Shown: in pieces, positions 1 through 7,667 of the stretch | How positions within the stretch are numbered: position 1 is the stretch's first letter | Layout of the letters: each line of letters opens with the position of its first letter | DNA from: Glaciibacter superstes DSM 21135 | GTDB taxonomy: Bacteria; Actinomycetota; Actinomycetes; Actinomycetales; Microbacteriaceae | Assembly (NCBI RefSeq): GCF_000421145.1 | Contig: NZ_ATWH01000004.1 | Location: forward strand, 1 to 64,000 | Length of the DNA: 64,000 nt | Direction of reading: 5' to 3' | The notes under the pieces: generated by a model | The model's database searches: none | What the model saw: the letters and a program-made list of their open reading frames with translations, nothing else | What the model was told of the DNA's origin: nothing | Position numbers and translations under genes: made by a program

Positions 1-183
1 TGTCGGGCCAGCCTCATACGTTGCCTGGACTGGACCCGGCAGCGATCGGATCCACCCGAGAACTTCGGTCAGGTCGAACCCGAATCGTCGATGCACGACC
101 TCACCACTGTGAACATCGATGCCACAACCAGCGATAGTTCGGGCGTGCACATCCAAGCCAACGAAAGTACGATAGATAGTCAA
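1..183 (-). CDS. IS110-family transposase, N-terminal fragment (runs off window)
   Basis: Translation on the minus strand from a TTG at 183 gives the typical IS110 start, with a FVGLDVHARTIAGCGIDVHS stretch in the first 25 residues and VQATYEAGPT at the window edge. The GLDVH aspartate is the first acidic residue of the DEDD RuvC-like catalytic domain. A GGAGG sits six bases before the TTG and decides the start. The gene continues beyond position 1, so the C-terminal serine-containing domain cannot be checked. It probably catalyses RNA-guided or site-specific DNA strand exchange like other members of the family. Confidence 0.85.
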   Translation of the reverse strand, partial: MTIYRTFVGLDVHARTIAGCGIDVHSGEVVHRRFGFDLTEVLGWIRSLPGPVQATYEAGPT

Positions 184-294
184 CTGGGGCCTCCAAAGTT
201 CACCTGTCGGATAGGTCAACTCTTCACCTGTTGGCAACCCACGTCTATGTGAAACGAGGCCCCAGCCTTAAGAACTGGCCACCTTCATATCGTC
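1..294 (-). mobile_element. IS110-family element, left part, inserted in sucrose phosphorylase gene
   Basis: The transposase start at 183 and about 110 bases of upstream element DNA lie here. The homology of the neighbouring sucrose phosphorylase ends after its residue 80, near position 295, so the element boundary is placed at about 294. No terminal inverted repeat or target duplication is evident, which is usual for IS110 elements. The other end lies outside the window, so the exact extent is unknown. Confidence 0.7.
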
Positions 295-534
295 TAGGTC
301 GTGGCTTTCGGCGATCTCGGCGGCGTCACCCCAGGTGCCTAGTCGCAGGTCCACCTGGGTGTGATCGGTGGGGTCGAAGCCGGCATCGACGCCGTCGTGG
401 GGAGCGAAGAACGGCAGGATGTGCACGCCGGTGTAGGCGTCGGACCATGGTGGGCTAGTCAGCAGGCGCTGCAGGGACGGGAGGTCCGGAGCAAGCCGGT
501 CCGCGTAGGTAATCAGCTGAACGCCGTTGCGCAT
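268..534 (-). pseudogene. Sucrose phosphorylase (GH13), truncated after residue 80
   Basis: The 88-residue frame starts with VQLITYADRL and continues with GVHILPFFAPHDGVDAGFDP and DHTQVD. These are hallmarks of the sucrose phosphorylase (GH13_18) N-terminus, a family of about 490-500 residues that converts sucrose and phosphate to glucose 1-phosphate and fructose. Homology stops at HDL (residue 80); the last eight codons are IS110 end sequence. The start has an AAAAAGGA binding site. The gene lies downstream of, and in the same direction as, the LacI gene, so it was probably part of the local sugar regulon. The catalytic Asp and Glu residues lie in the missing part, so the product cannot be active. 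Confidence 0.85.
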
Positions 535-705
535 TTGGAGTGTCCTTTTTCTGACTCGGGTTCGGTCGGGCCCGGCTTACGGTTGTTTCGGTCGAAGTCG
601 ACCCCTCACCCGCAGTGCGCGCGCAGCCGATACGGATGGCGTGTGGGGCATCTTTCCCCGGTAGAAGACGGGTGTGTTCAGTGGCAGCCGACGCGCTGCA
701 AGGTA

Positions 706-1746
706 TTAACCTGAACGCAGGCTCGACACGAGGTTTCCGGTGGCACCGCCTCCGAGTGTGCTGGACCGAACGGTCAGCTGGGTCGGGAGGACTGTGACGT
801 CCGCGGTCTCGCCAGATCTGCCCTCGATCTCTTCGAGGAGCTTGCGAGCCGTCGTCGCGCCGATCTCCTCGAAGGGCACGGTGATGGTGGTGAGGTCGAG
901 CAGGGATGATGTCTCGTGGCCATCAAACCCGATAACGGCTACGTCGCTGCCGGGCGCGAGCCCGCGTTCACGCATGGTCCGGATCGCGCCGTAGGCCATC
1001 TCGTCGGAGAAAGCGAAGACAGCGGTCGGGGGGCGGTCACCGTCGAGCAGCTGAGCCATCGCATATGCCCCGCCTGCGATTGTGAAGTCCCCAGGGAGCA
1101 CCAGCGTGGGATCCACGGGTAACCCGGCGCGTGCCATCGCTTCGTTGAAGCCTAGGTGGCGCTGGTACTCGAGTACGCCGGGATCGTGCGCGTCACGTCC
1201 GTGGATCAGAGCGATGCGAGTGTGCCCCAGGCCGATCAAGTGCTCGGTCGCCACAACGGCCCCCGCCCGATCATCAAGCTGCACGCTCGCGCCCCATGGG
1301 CCGTGCTCTCCAAAGGACGCGACGGGCATGTTCAGCTTGGAAATCTCCTCGACATCAGGGCTGTGCATGGCGAGCGAAAGGACGATGAAGCCCTCAACTC
1401 GGCGCGCTAAGCGCTTGCGCGGTGGGACTGGGTGGGGGTCACTCGGGTCCCCCGTGCAGTAGAGCAACAGATCCATATCGGTGCCGCGCATTGCAGTTTC
1501 AATGCCCGAAAGCATGCGCTGGAACGCCATGCGGTTGACGAACGGGGTAATGACTCCGATGCTGCCTGCACGACCCGTGGAAAGGGCAGCCGCAGCGGGG
1601 GACCCGACGTAATTGAGGCGCTCAGCGGCCTGCTGTACGGCCGCTCGGATCACGGGGTCGACGGTCTGGAAACCGCGAAGTGCTCGTGAGACCGTCGCGG
1701 TAGATACCCCTGCGACACGAGCGACGTCTTTGACCGTGACGTTCAA
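706..1746 (-). CDS. LacI-family transcriptional regulator of the local sugar locus
   Basis: This 346-residue protein has a LacI helix-turn-helix at residues 4-25 (VKDVARVAGVSTATVSRAL), a hinge near residue 50 and a periplasmic-binding-protein-like effector domain ending with FGFDGHE-type and VRSS-type segments. The TTG start at 1746 follows AAGGAGGG at good spacing. It is divergent from the ABC importer. The two operators in the intervening 275 bases have the CG-centred palindrome typical of LacI proteins, so autoregulation and control of the importer are likely. The inducer is inferred, not seen: sucrose or a related glucoside, because of the neighbouring sucrose phosphorylase. Confidence 0.92.
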   Translation of the reverse strand: MNVTVKDVARVAGVSTATVSRALRGFQTVDPVIRAAVQQAAERLNYVGSPAAAALSTGRAGSIGVITPFVNRMAFQRMLSGIETAMRGTDMDLLLYCTGDPSDPHPVPPRKRLARRVEGFIVLSLAMHSPDVEEISKLNMPVASFGEHGPWGASVQLDDRAGAVVATEHLIGLGHTRIALIHGRDAHDPGVLEYQRHLGFNEAMARAGLPVDPTLVLPGDFTIAGGAYAMAQLLDGDRPPTAVFAFSDEMAYGAIRTMRERGLAPGSDVAVIGFDGHETSSLLDLTTITVPFEEIGATTARKLLEEIEGRSGETADVTVLPTQLTVRSSTLGGGATGNLVSSLRSG

Positions 1747-1797
1747 AGCCCCTCCTTGGTGCTGGTGTCATTCATCATAGTCATGAACCGATCGAGT

Positions 1798-1817
1798 GCA
1801 AGTAAGCGATTACGCGC
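1798..1817. promoter_or_regulatory. LacI-type operator 1
   Basis: GTAAGCGATTAC at 1802-1813 is a CG-centred near-palindrome. It shares its core with operator 2, about 97 bases away, differing at one base. It lies just upstream of the lacI start, suiting autoregulation. Confidence 0.6.
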
Positions 1818-1898
1818 GGCGGCAAAGACGCTCGATCTTCCGCGCATTCATGGGTTTTCGCCCCACCAGCAGAGGTACCAGCTGATGCTTGAGAGTAA

Positions 1899-1920
1899 TC
1901 AAGTAACCGATTACTTGACA
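1899..1920 (+). promoter_or_regulatory. LacI-type operator 2 overlapping a TTGACA -35 element
   Basis: TCAAGTAACCGATTACTTGA at 1899-1918 is a 20-bp palindrome with one mismatched pair. A consensus TTGACA (1915-1920) overlaps its right edge, and a weak -10 (CATTCT, 1938-1943) follows after 17 bases, about 80 bases before the binding-protein start. Repressor binding here would block this promoter directly. Confidence 0.7.
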
Positions 1921-2021
1921 ATCGACCCAGACTCAAGCATTCTGTATCGCTGCGCCCAGCACGAGCGTCGCTGGCCTGCTTGCACAGCCGGCCAGAGCAA
2001 CAGCTCAAAGGAGAGAGAGAA

Positions 2022-3272
2022 ATGCACAGCAAGAAGCGGCTTGCAGTCACAGCCTCAACAGCGGCTGCCCTACTCATCGGCCTCACTGGATGTGGTGGCG
2101 CGCCAGATCAGGCAAGCGACGACGGTATCGGTCCGATCACCTTCGCGTCCGGGAAGGACCTGACAGGAGCGATGCCACAGCTGATCGACATGTGGAATGA
2201 GGCCCATCCCGACCAAGAAGTCACCTTCCTTGAATTGTCTGCTTCACCGGACGATCAGCGCACGTCCTTCGTACAGGACTTCCAGGCCAAGAGCGGCAAC
2301 TACGACGTGATCTGGGGCGACGTCGTTTGGACGTCGGAGTTCGCCGCACATGGTTGGCTTGAAGAACTCGACCCGGAGAAGGTGGCCAGTCCTGACATCC
2401 TTCCCGCCGCCGTCGAATCGGCTAAGTACGACGGTAAGATCTGGGCGGCGCCGTTCATGACGAACGCAGGTCTGCTGTACTACCGCTCCGACCTGATCGA
2501 CGCACCGCCCACGACGTGGGAAGAGCTTCAGGCGGGTTGCGAGATCGCGGCAGCGAACAACATGGACTGCTACGCCGGACAGTTCGCCCAGTACGAGGGA
2601 CTCACTGTGAACGTCGCAGAAGTCATCAACTCCGCTGGCGGATCCTTCCTCAGCGAGGACGGCAAGTCGGTTACTGTCGACTCGCCCGAGGCGCGTGAAG
2701 GTCTGCAGCATTTGGTCGACATGTTCGAGAACGGCGATATCAACGCCTCCGGTATCACCTACCAGGAGCAGGAGAGCGCCAACGCGTTCTTGGACGGCAA
2801 AGTGATGTTCCTGCGCAACTGGCCGTACGTGTACACCGCGGCCAGCGAGGAGGGCTCGGCGATCGCTGGGAAGTTCGGCACCGCTGTACTCCCCGGACTC
2901 GACGGCACGGGAATTTCGTCGCTGGGTGGCATCAATCTAGGTGTGTCGGCGTTCTCGAAGAACAAGGAGACCGCGAAAGCGTGGGTCGAATGGATGCAGT
3001 CCGAGGAAGCGCAGCGGGTGCTCGTCAGCGTGATGAACCAGGCCTCAGTTCGCAGCGACCTCTACACCGACCCCGAGCTGGTCGAGGTTTCGCCCTACCT
3101 GCCGACTCTGCAGGAGTCGCTGGAATCTGCCAACCCACGGCCACGCACCCCCAACTACAACGCGGTGAGCCTGGCGATCCAGGAGAACGCATACGCCGCA
3201 TTGCAGGGAACTGCGTCGGTGGACGAGGCCATCACGCAAATGGCGGCTGACCTCGAGCAGGCGATTCAGTAA
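2022..3272 (+). CDS. ABC sugar-binding lipoprotein (family 1, MalE-like)
   Basis: This 416-residue extracellular solute-binding protein begins with a lipoprotein signal: a basic N-terminus, a hydrophobic stretch, then LTGC with the lipidated cysteine at residue 24. The rest has the MalE/UgpB pattern, with an NWPYVYT segment in the middle and a SKNKETAKAWVEWMQSEEAQ segment near the C-terminus. The ATG at 2022 is chosen because AAAGGAGAGAGAG lies directly before it and the signal peptide begins there. The two permeases follow within 21 bases. No ATPase gene is present, as usual for actinobacterial sugar importers that share an MsiK-type ATPase. The ligand is probably sucrose or another alpha-glucoside. 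Confidence 0.92.
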   Translation: MHSKKRLAVTASTAAALLIGLTGCGGAPDQASDDGIGPITFASGKDLTGAMPQLIDMWNEAHPDQEVTFLELSASPDDQRTSFVQDFQAKSGNYDVIWGDVVWTSEFAAHGWLEELDPEKVASPDILPAAVESAKYDGKIWAAPFMTNAGLLYYRSDLIDAPPTTWEELQAGCEIAAANNMDCYAGQFAQYEGLTVNVAEVINSAGGSFLSEDGKSVTVDSPEAREGLQHLVDMFENGDINASGITYQEQESANAFLDGKVMFLRNWPYVYTAASEEGSAIAGKFGTAVLPGLDGTGISSLGGINLGVSAFSKNKETAKAWVEWMQSEEAQRVLVSVMNQASVRSDLYTDPELVEVSPYLPTLQESLESANPRPRTPNYNAVSLAIQENAYAALQGTASVDEAITQMAADLEQAIQ

Positions 3273-3292
3273 GAACGATCAGGAGGCGAGTC

Positions 3293-4225
3293 ATGTCCAT
3301 CTCACCCCGGGTCCTGAACCGGCGCCGCTCTCGCACCGGAACCGGGCGGGCGAAAGATGGCGGACTCGCCTTCTGGCTCGTTATCCCCTCGGTCGCAGTT
3401 CTGACCCTGGTGATCGCCTTCCCGGTGATCTCCTCAATCATTCGCTCGCTGTTCGGAGACGGCATCGGCGAAGTACCCTTCGTCGGCCTCGACAACTACG
3501 CCCAAGCTCTGTGGGGCTACAACGCGGACGACTTCTGGGCATCCACGGGTGTGACGTACCTGTTCACCGCCGTGACCATCGTTCTCGAAACCCTCATCGG
3601 TCTCGGCATGGCACTTGTGGCCAACAGGGCATTCCGTGGCCGCGGACTGATTCGCGCCAGCGTGCTGGTTCCGTGGGCAGTTCCCACCGCTGTAGCGGCT
3701 GTGCTGTGGAAGTGGGCTTTCGACCCGCAGGGGATCATCAACTCTCTGCTAGGCACGGACATCATCTGGACCGGTTCGTCCGTACCGTCCATGATCGCGA
3801 TCATCGTCGCCGACACATGGAAAACCGCTCCGTTCGTCGCTCTTCTCGTGCTCGCAGGCCTGCAGGTCATTCCCGAGGAGGTCTATGAGGCCGCGAAGAT
3901 CGACGGGGCAAGCGCGTGGAAGCGTTTCGTGTTCATCACGCTGCCGCTCGTCAAGCCTGCGCTGCTCGTGGCGGTGCTGTTCCGAATGCTCGATGCGCTG
4001 CGTATGTACGACCTGCCGGAAATTATGACCAATGGTGCGAACGGGACGGCGACGTTGTCGGTGCTGGTCGTACAGTCCACCCTCAGTCAACTTAAACCTG
4101 GCTACGGCGGTGCGCTCTCGACGCTCACATTCCTGTTGATCTTCGTGACGGCGTATCTCTTCGTGCGGCTGCTCGGTGTGAATGCCGTGGAGCAGGCCGG
4201 CGGACGGAAAGGAAAGAAGCAATGA
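3293..4225 (+). CDS. Sugar ABC transporter permease (MalF-like)
   Basis: This 310-residue inner-membrane subunit has about six hydrophobic segments and the permease EAA loop (YEAAKIDGASAWKRFVFITL near residues 198-217) that contacts the ATPase. The start follows GGAGGCGAGTC. It lies 20 bases after the binding protein, and its stop overlaps the next permease start by four bases (ATGA), so the two are translationally coupled. It forms the first half of the heterodimeric channel. Length and motif order match family members. Confidence 0.93.
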   Translation: MSISPRVLNRRRSRTGTGRAKDGGLAFWLVIPSVAVLTLVIAFPVISSIIRSLFGDGIGEVPFVGLDNYAQALWGYNADDFWASTGVTYLFTAVTIVLETLIGLGMALVANRAFRGRGLIRASVLVPWAVPTAVAAVLWKWAFDPQGIINSLLGTDIIWTGSSVPSMIAIIVADTWKTAPFVALLVLAGLQVIPEEVYEAAKIDGASAWKRFVFITLPLVKPALLVAVLFRMLDALRMYDLPEIMTNGANGTATLSVLVVQSTLSQLKPGYGGALSTLTFLLIFVTAYLFVRLLGVNAVEQAGGRKGKKQ

Positions 4226-5121
4226 CCATCCAGACTGCAGCGCAGACGACCCGACCGGGTGTGCGAAGCTCGAGGGATGCTGCACGGATGCGGCGCGGCA
4301 TCCCTTGGGGATCGATCGGCACGTACGTCCTACTCGCAGCGATCACATTCTTCTGTCTTGCGCCGTTCTATTGGATGTTCGTGACGAGTCTCAAAGGGTC
4401 GAACGAGATATTCGATAACAGCCTGTGGCCGATCAACCCGACGCTGGACAACTACGCGGCGGTATTCGGCGCGCAGAACACGTTCGTCTTCGCGCTGCGC
4501 AACTCCGCAATCATTGCGAGCTGCGTGACGGTTATCGCACTGTTCTTCGGAGTCACGGCCGCCTATGCCATCGCCCGCTTGGAATTTCGCGGTAAGAACG
4601 TCGTGCTCGGACTATTCCTGGCGACGTCGATGTTCCCAGGCGTTGCGATACTCACTCCGCTTTTCCAGCTCTTTGCGGACCTCGGATGGATCAACACGTA
4701 CCAGGCGATGATCATCCCTGACATTAGTTTTGCCTTACCGCTCGGCGTTTACATTTTAGTCAGCTTCTTCCGCGCCATGCCCTGGGAACTGGAAGCGGCC
4801 GCGCTGGTGGACGGCTGCACCCGAGGGCAGGCGTTCCGGAGGATCATCCTGCCCCTCGCGGTGCCTGGGGTGTTCACGACAGCGATCCTGGTGTTCATCT
4901 CGGCGTGGAACGAGTTCATGATCGCCAACGCGATGTCGCAGACCCCCGCAGCCCAACCCGTCACGGTGGCGATTGCGCAGTTTACTGGCATATCGCAGTA
5001 CGACAAGCCCTATGGAACACAAATGGCGGCGGGAGTGATCGTCACGATCCCGTTGATCATCATCGTGCTCATCTTTCAACGCCGCATTGTCAGCGGCCTC
5101 ACCGCAGGAGGTGTCAAGTGA
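4222..5121 (+). CDS. Sugar ABC transporter permease (MalG-like)
   Basis: This 299-residue partner permease has an EAA loop (LEAAALVDGCTRGQAFRRII, about residues 190-209) and a MalG-type C-terminus ending in a basic tail (QRRIVSGLTAGGVK). Its ATG overlaps the stop of the MalF-like gene, and its own stop overlaps the GTG of the following epimerase-like gene, so all are read from one transcript. Several transmembrane helices are evident, including one near the N-terminus after a charged leader. Confidence 0.93.
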   Translation: MTIQTAAQTTRPGVRSSRDAARMRRGIPWGSIGTYVLLAAITFFCLAPFYWMFVTSLKGSNEIFDNSLWPINPTLDNYAAVFGAQNTFVFALRNSAIIASCVTVIALFFGVTAAYAIARLEFRGKNVVLGLFLATSMFPGVAILTPLFQLFADLGWINTYQAMIIPDISFALPLGVYILVSFFRAMPWELEAAALVDGCTRGQAFRRIILPLAVPGVFTTAILVFISAWNEFMIANAMSQTPAAQPVTVAIAQFTGISQYDKPYGTQMAAGVIVTIPLIIIVLIFQRRIVSGLTAGGVK

Positions 5122-6110
5122 GTGGGCTACGCGTACTCATCATCGGAGGTACCGGAATCATCAGTACGGCGGTCGTCGCCGAAACGGCGCGGCGAGGCCA
5201 CAAGGTGCACACACTCAGCCGCTCAGGCGAGGACGCGGGACCGCAACCACAGGGGGTGCGGGCGCTCCGAGCCGACGTGCGCGATGCTTCAGCAGTCGCG
5301 GAAGCAATCGATGGATTGTCTTTTGATGCTGTCGTCCAGTTCGTCGCTTTCGAGCCAGAGCACGTGCGAGCCGACCTGGAGATGTTCGCTGGCCGCACGA
5401 GCCAGTACATCTTCATCAGCTCCGCCTCGGCCTACCAGACGCCACCGAGCAGGCTGCCCGTGACCGAGTCGACTCCGCTACGAAACCCGTACTGGGAGTA
5501 CTCACGCAAGAAGATTGCGTGCGAAGACGTGCTAGCCGCCGCCTACCGCGACACGGGGTTTCCTGTCACAATCGTGCGTCCCTCCCACACCTACAACCCG
5601 AGCATGATTCCCTTCGATGGCGGCTGGACCGTTGTCGAACGCATGCGTCAGGGCCGTGAGGTGGTGGTCCCTGGTGATGGAACATCGCTGTGGACGATCA
5701 CGCACCATACCGACTTCGCTCGAGCATTCGTCGGTCTCTACGGCCGAGACGAAGCTATCGGTGAAGCTTTCCACATCACTTCGGATGAGGCCCTGACCTG
5801 GAACGCGATCTACGGGCACATCGCGCGGGCAGCGGGCGTAGACCCGAAGCTGGTGCATGTTGCGTCGGCATCCATCGCTGCCGCCGACCCCGAGTGGGGC
5901 GCCGCACTGCTGGGAGACAAAGCCAATTCCATGGTGTTCGACAACAGCAAGATCAAGCGCCTCGTGCCTGACTTCGTCTGCCAGGTCCCCTTCGCTCGCG
6001 GAGCCGAGGAGATCATCGCGTGGCACGATAGCCATCCCGAATCATGCCAGGTTGACCAGCATATGGATGCGGTCATGGATTCGCTTGCTGACGCCTACCG
6101 ACCGCGCTAG
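5118..6110 (+). CDS. NAD-dependent epimerase/dehydratase family protein
   Basis: This 330-residue extended-SDR protein has an N-terminal nucleotide-binding motif (VLIIGGTGIIS, residues 5-15), an SSASAY segment and a YSRKK active-site YxxxK near residue 133. The GTG at 5118 is chosen because it overlaps the MalG stop (GTGA) and follows GGAGG; longer in-frame upstream codons lie inside malG. It probably oxidises, epimerises or reduces a sugar or sugar nucleotide taken up by the adjacent importer. The substrate cannot be read from sequence. Confidence 0.85.
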   Translation: MSGLRVLIIGGTGIISTAVVAETARRGHKVHTLSRSGEDAGPQPQGVRALRADVRDASAVAEAIDGLSFDAVVQFVAFEPEHVRADLEMFAGRTSQYIFISSASAYQTPPSRLPVTESTPLRNPYWEYSRKKIACEDVLAAAYRDTGFPVTIVRPSHTYNPSMIPFDGGWTVVERMRQGREVVVPGDGTSLWTITHHTDFARAFVGLYGRDEAIGEAFHITSDEALTWNAIYGHIARAAGVDPKLVHVASASIAAADPEWGAALLGDKANSMVFDNSKIKRLVPDFVCQVPFARGAEEIIAWHDSHPESCQVDQHMDAVMDSLADAYRPR

Positions 6111-6151
6111 CTCACCACGCTCCCTCAAGAGATAGGTTACGAAAAACAAAA

Positions 6152-7171
6152 ATGAAGTACACCACGCTTGGCCGCTCAGGCCTCGTCGTCTCGACGCTCT
6201 CGCTCGGAACCATGACCTTCGGAGCCGAAACCGACGCCGAGCAGTCGCACAGACAGCTCGACCTATTCACGGGTGCCGGCGGAACCCTCATCGAGACCGC
6301 CGACGTGTACAGCGGCGGTCGATCAGAGAAGATTGTCGGCGAATGGTTGCGACGGCAGAGCGAGAGCACTCGTGATCGGCTCGTGATCGCGGGCAAGGGA
6401 CGGTTTCCCGTCGACGTCGACGTGAGGGACGCGGGTACATCGCGACGCCACCTGCGTCGCGCGTTGGACCGCACCCTCACCCGACTCGGTGTGGATCACA
6501 TCGATCTGTATCAGCTGCACTCCTGGGATCCAGTGACCCCGCTCGAAGAATCGCTCGGCTTTCTTGAAGACGCCGTCCGTGGAGGCAAAATCAGCTACGC
6601 GGGCCTGTCCAACTTTCTGGGCTGGCAAATTGCGCAGGCGGCATCCGCGGTGGGAAGTCGGTTCCCGCTGATCTCGATGCAGCCGCAATACAACCTGCTG
6701 GCCCGGGAGGTGGAATGGGAGATCCTTCCCGCATGCGAAGCCAATGGGATTGGCGTACTCCCGTGGTCTCCTCTGGGTGGCGGATGGCTCACAGGAAAGT
6801 ACTCGCAAGATCACCGGCCCGCTGGCGCTACCCGGTTGGGTGAGGACCCCGATCGCGGGGTGGAAGCCTACGATTTGCGATCAGCGCAAGCGCGGACGTG
6901 GCGAGTCCTCGATGCTCTGGAGAGCATCGCGCACTCGCACGACCAGTCGATGTCACGCATTGCGCTCGCCTGGCTGAGCGCGCAACCGGTGATCAGCTCG
7001 GTGATCCTCGGGGCGCGCACCGTCGAGCATCTCGAAGACAACCTCGGAAGCATCGAAGTCGCCCTCACCGTCGACGATCTCGCGGCCCTCAACGCGGCGA
7101 GCGACCCGGAGCCCTCCCCGTGGCCATACGGGGCAATGGGCCGAGACCAGCGAAGCCGCCAGCTCGCGTAG
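6152..7171 (+). CDS. Aldo/keto reductase
   Basis: This 339-residue protein has the AKR catalytic tetrad in order: Asp51 and Tyr53 (ETADVYSGG), Lys82 (IAGKG) and His123 (YQLHSWD). The C-terminal NADPH-binding segment is PVISSVILGARTVEHLEDN. It follows the epimerase-like gene by 41 bases in the same direction, so it closes the sugar operon. It may reduce a keto-sugar or oxidise an alcohol made by its neighbour. The next 80 bases contain no gene. Confidence 0.88.
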   Translation: MKYTTLGRSGLVVSTLSLGTMTFGAETDAEQSHRQLDLFTGAGGTLIETADVYSGGRSEKIVGEWLRRQSESTRDRLVIAGKGRFPVDVDVRDAGTSRRHLRRALDRTLTRLGVDHIDLYQLHSWDPVTPLEESLGFLEDAVRGGKISYAGLSNFLGWQIAQAASAVGSRFPLISMQPQYNLLAREVEWEILPACEANGIGVLPWSPLGGGWLTGKYSQDHRPAGATRLGEDPDRGVEAYDLRSAQARTWRVLDALESIAHSHDQSMSRIALAWLSAQPVISSVILGARTVEHLEDNLGSIEVALTVDDLAALNAASDPEPSPWPYGAMGRDQRSRQLA

Positions 7172-7249
7172 GGATGAGCGCAAACTAACATTAGGACGAG
7201 TGGGCCGTGGCGCCTAATGGGTGGTGAGGAGAGCTGAGAAACTCGTAAT

Positions 7250-7508
7250 GTGTCGGGCTTTCATCGTGTCGAGAATCGGGTCGCGGATTTCGAGGCAGCT
7301 CTTCCAGCAGGTGTCCTACAGGCACGTGCCATGACTCCGAACTCAAGGTCCACATGGGCCGGAACTCCGAGCGTGGACGCAAGCGCACCGATCGCGCCGG
7401 TGGCCTCCACCGGGAGCATCTTTTCGGAGTGCTCCCATTCAAACCTGGACAGGGCTTCGACCAACCGCGACAACGAATTGTCAACTCCAATTCGCGCCCT
7501 AGCCCTTC
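7250..7508 (-). pseudogene. Fragment of citryl-CoA-lyase-like gene (copy of the 22.5 kb gene)
   Basis: On the minus strand this stretch encodes SRLVEALSR and ATGAIGALASTLGVPAHV in one frame, then GHLLEEL in another. It matches the last third of the intact gene at 22522-23334. The bases at 7351-7398 are identical to 22645-22692 (48 bases), with scattered substitutions and indels on either side. No start or N-terminal half is present. The 160 bases between this fragment and the next gene (7509-7667) show nothing recognisable. Confidence 0.85.
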
Positions 7509-7667
7509 TGTCTTGGATCCGGCACTTCCCTCGAGGACACCCCCATGTCGAGGCACAGTCGGCGAACTCGAGCGTCGCCAGTGTAACTCCCCCAATAGAA
7601 TTGGGCAATCGCGTCGCCCACCCGGCGGAATGCGCAAGGACATCGTCGTCGTACTCCTGGGGGCACC

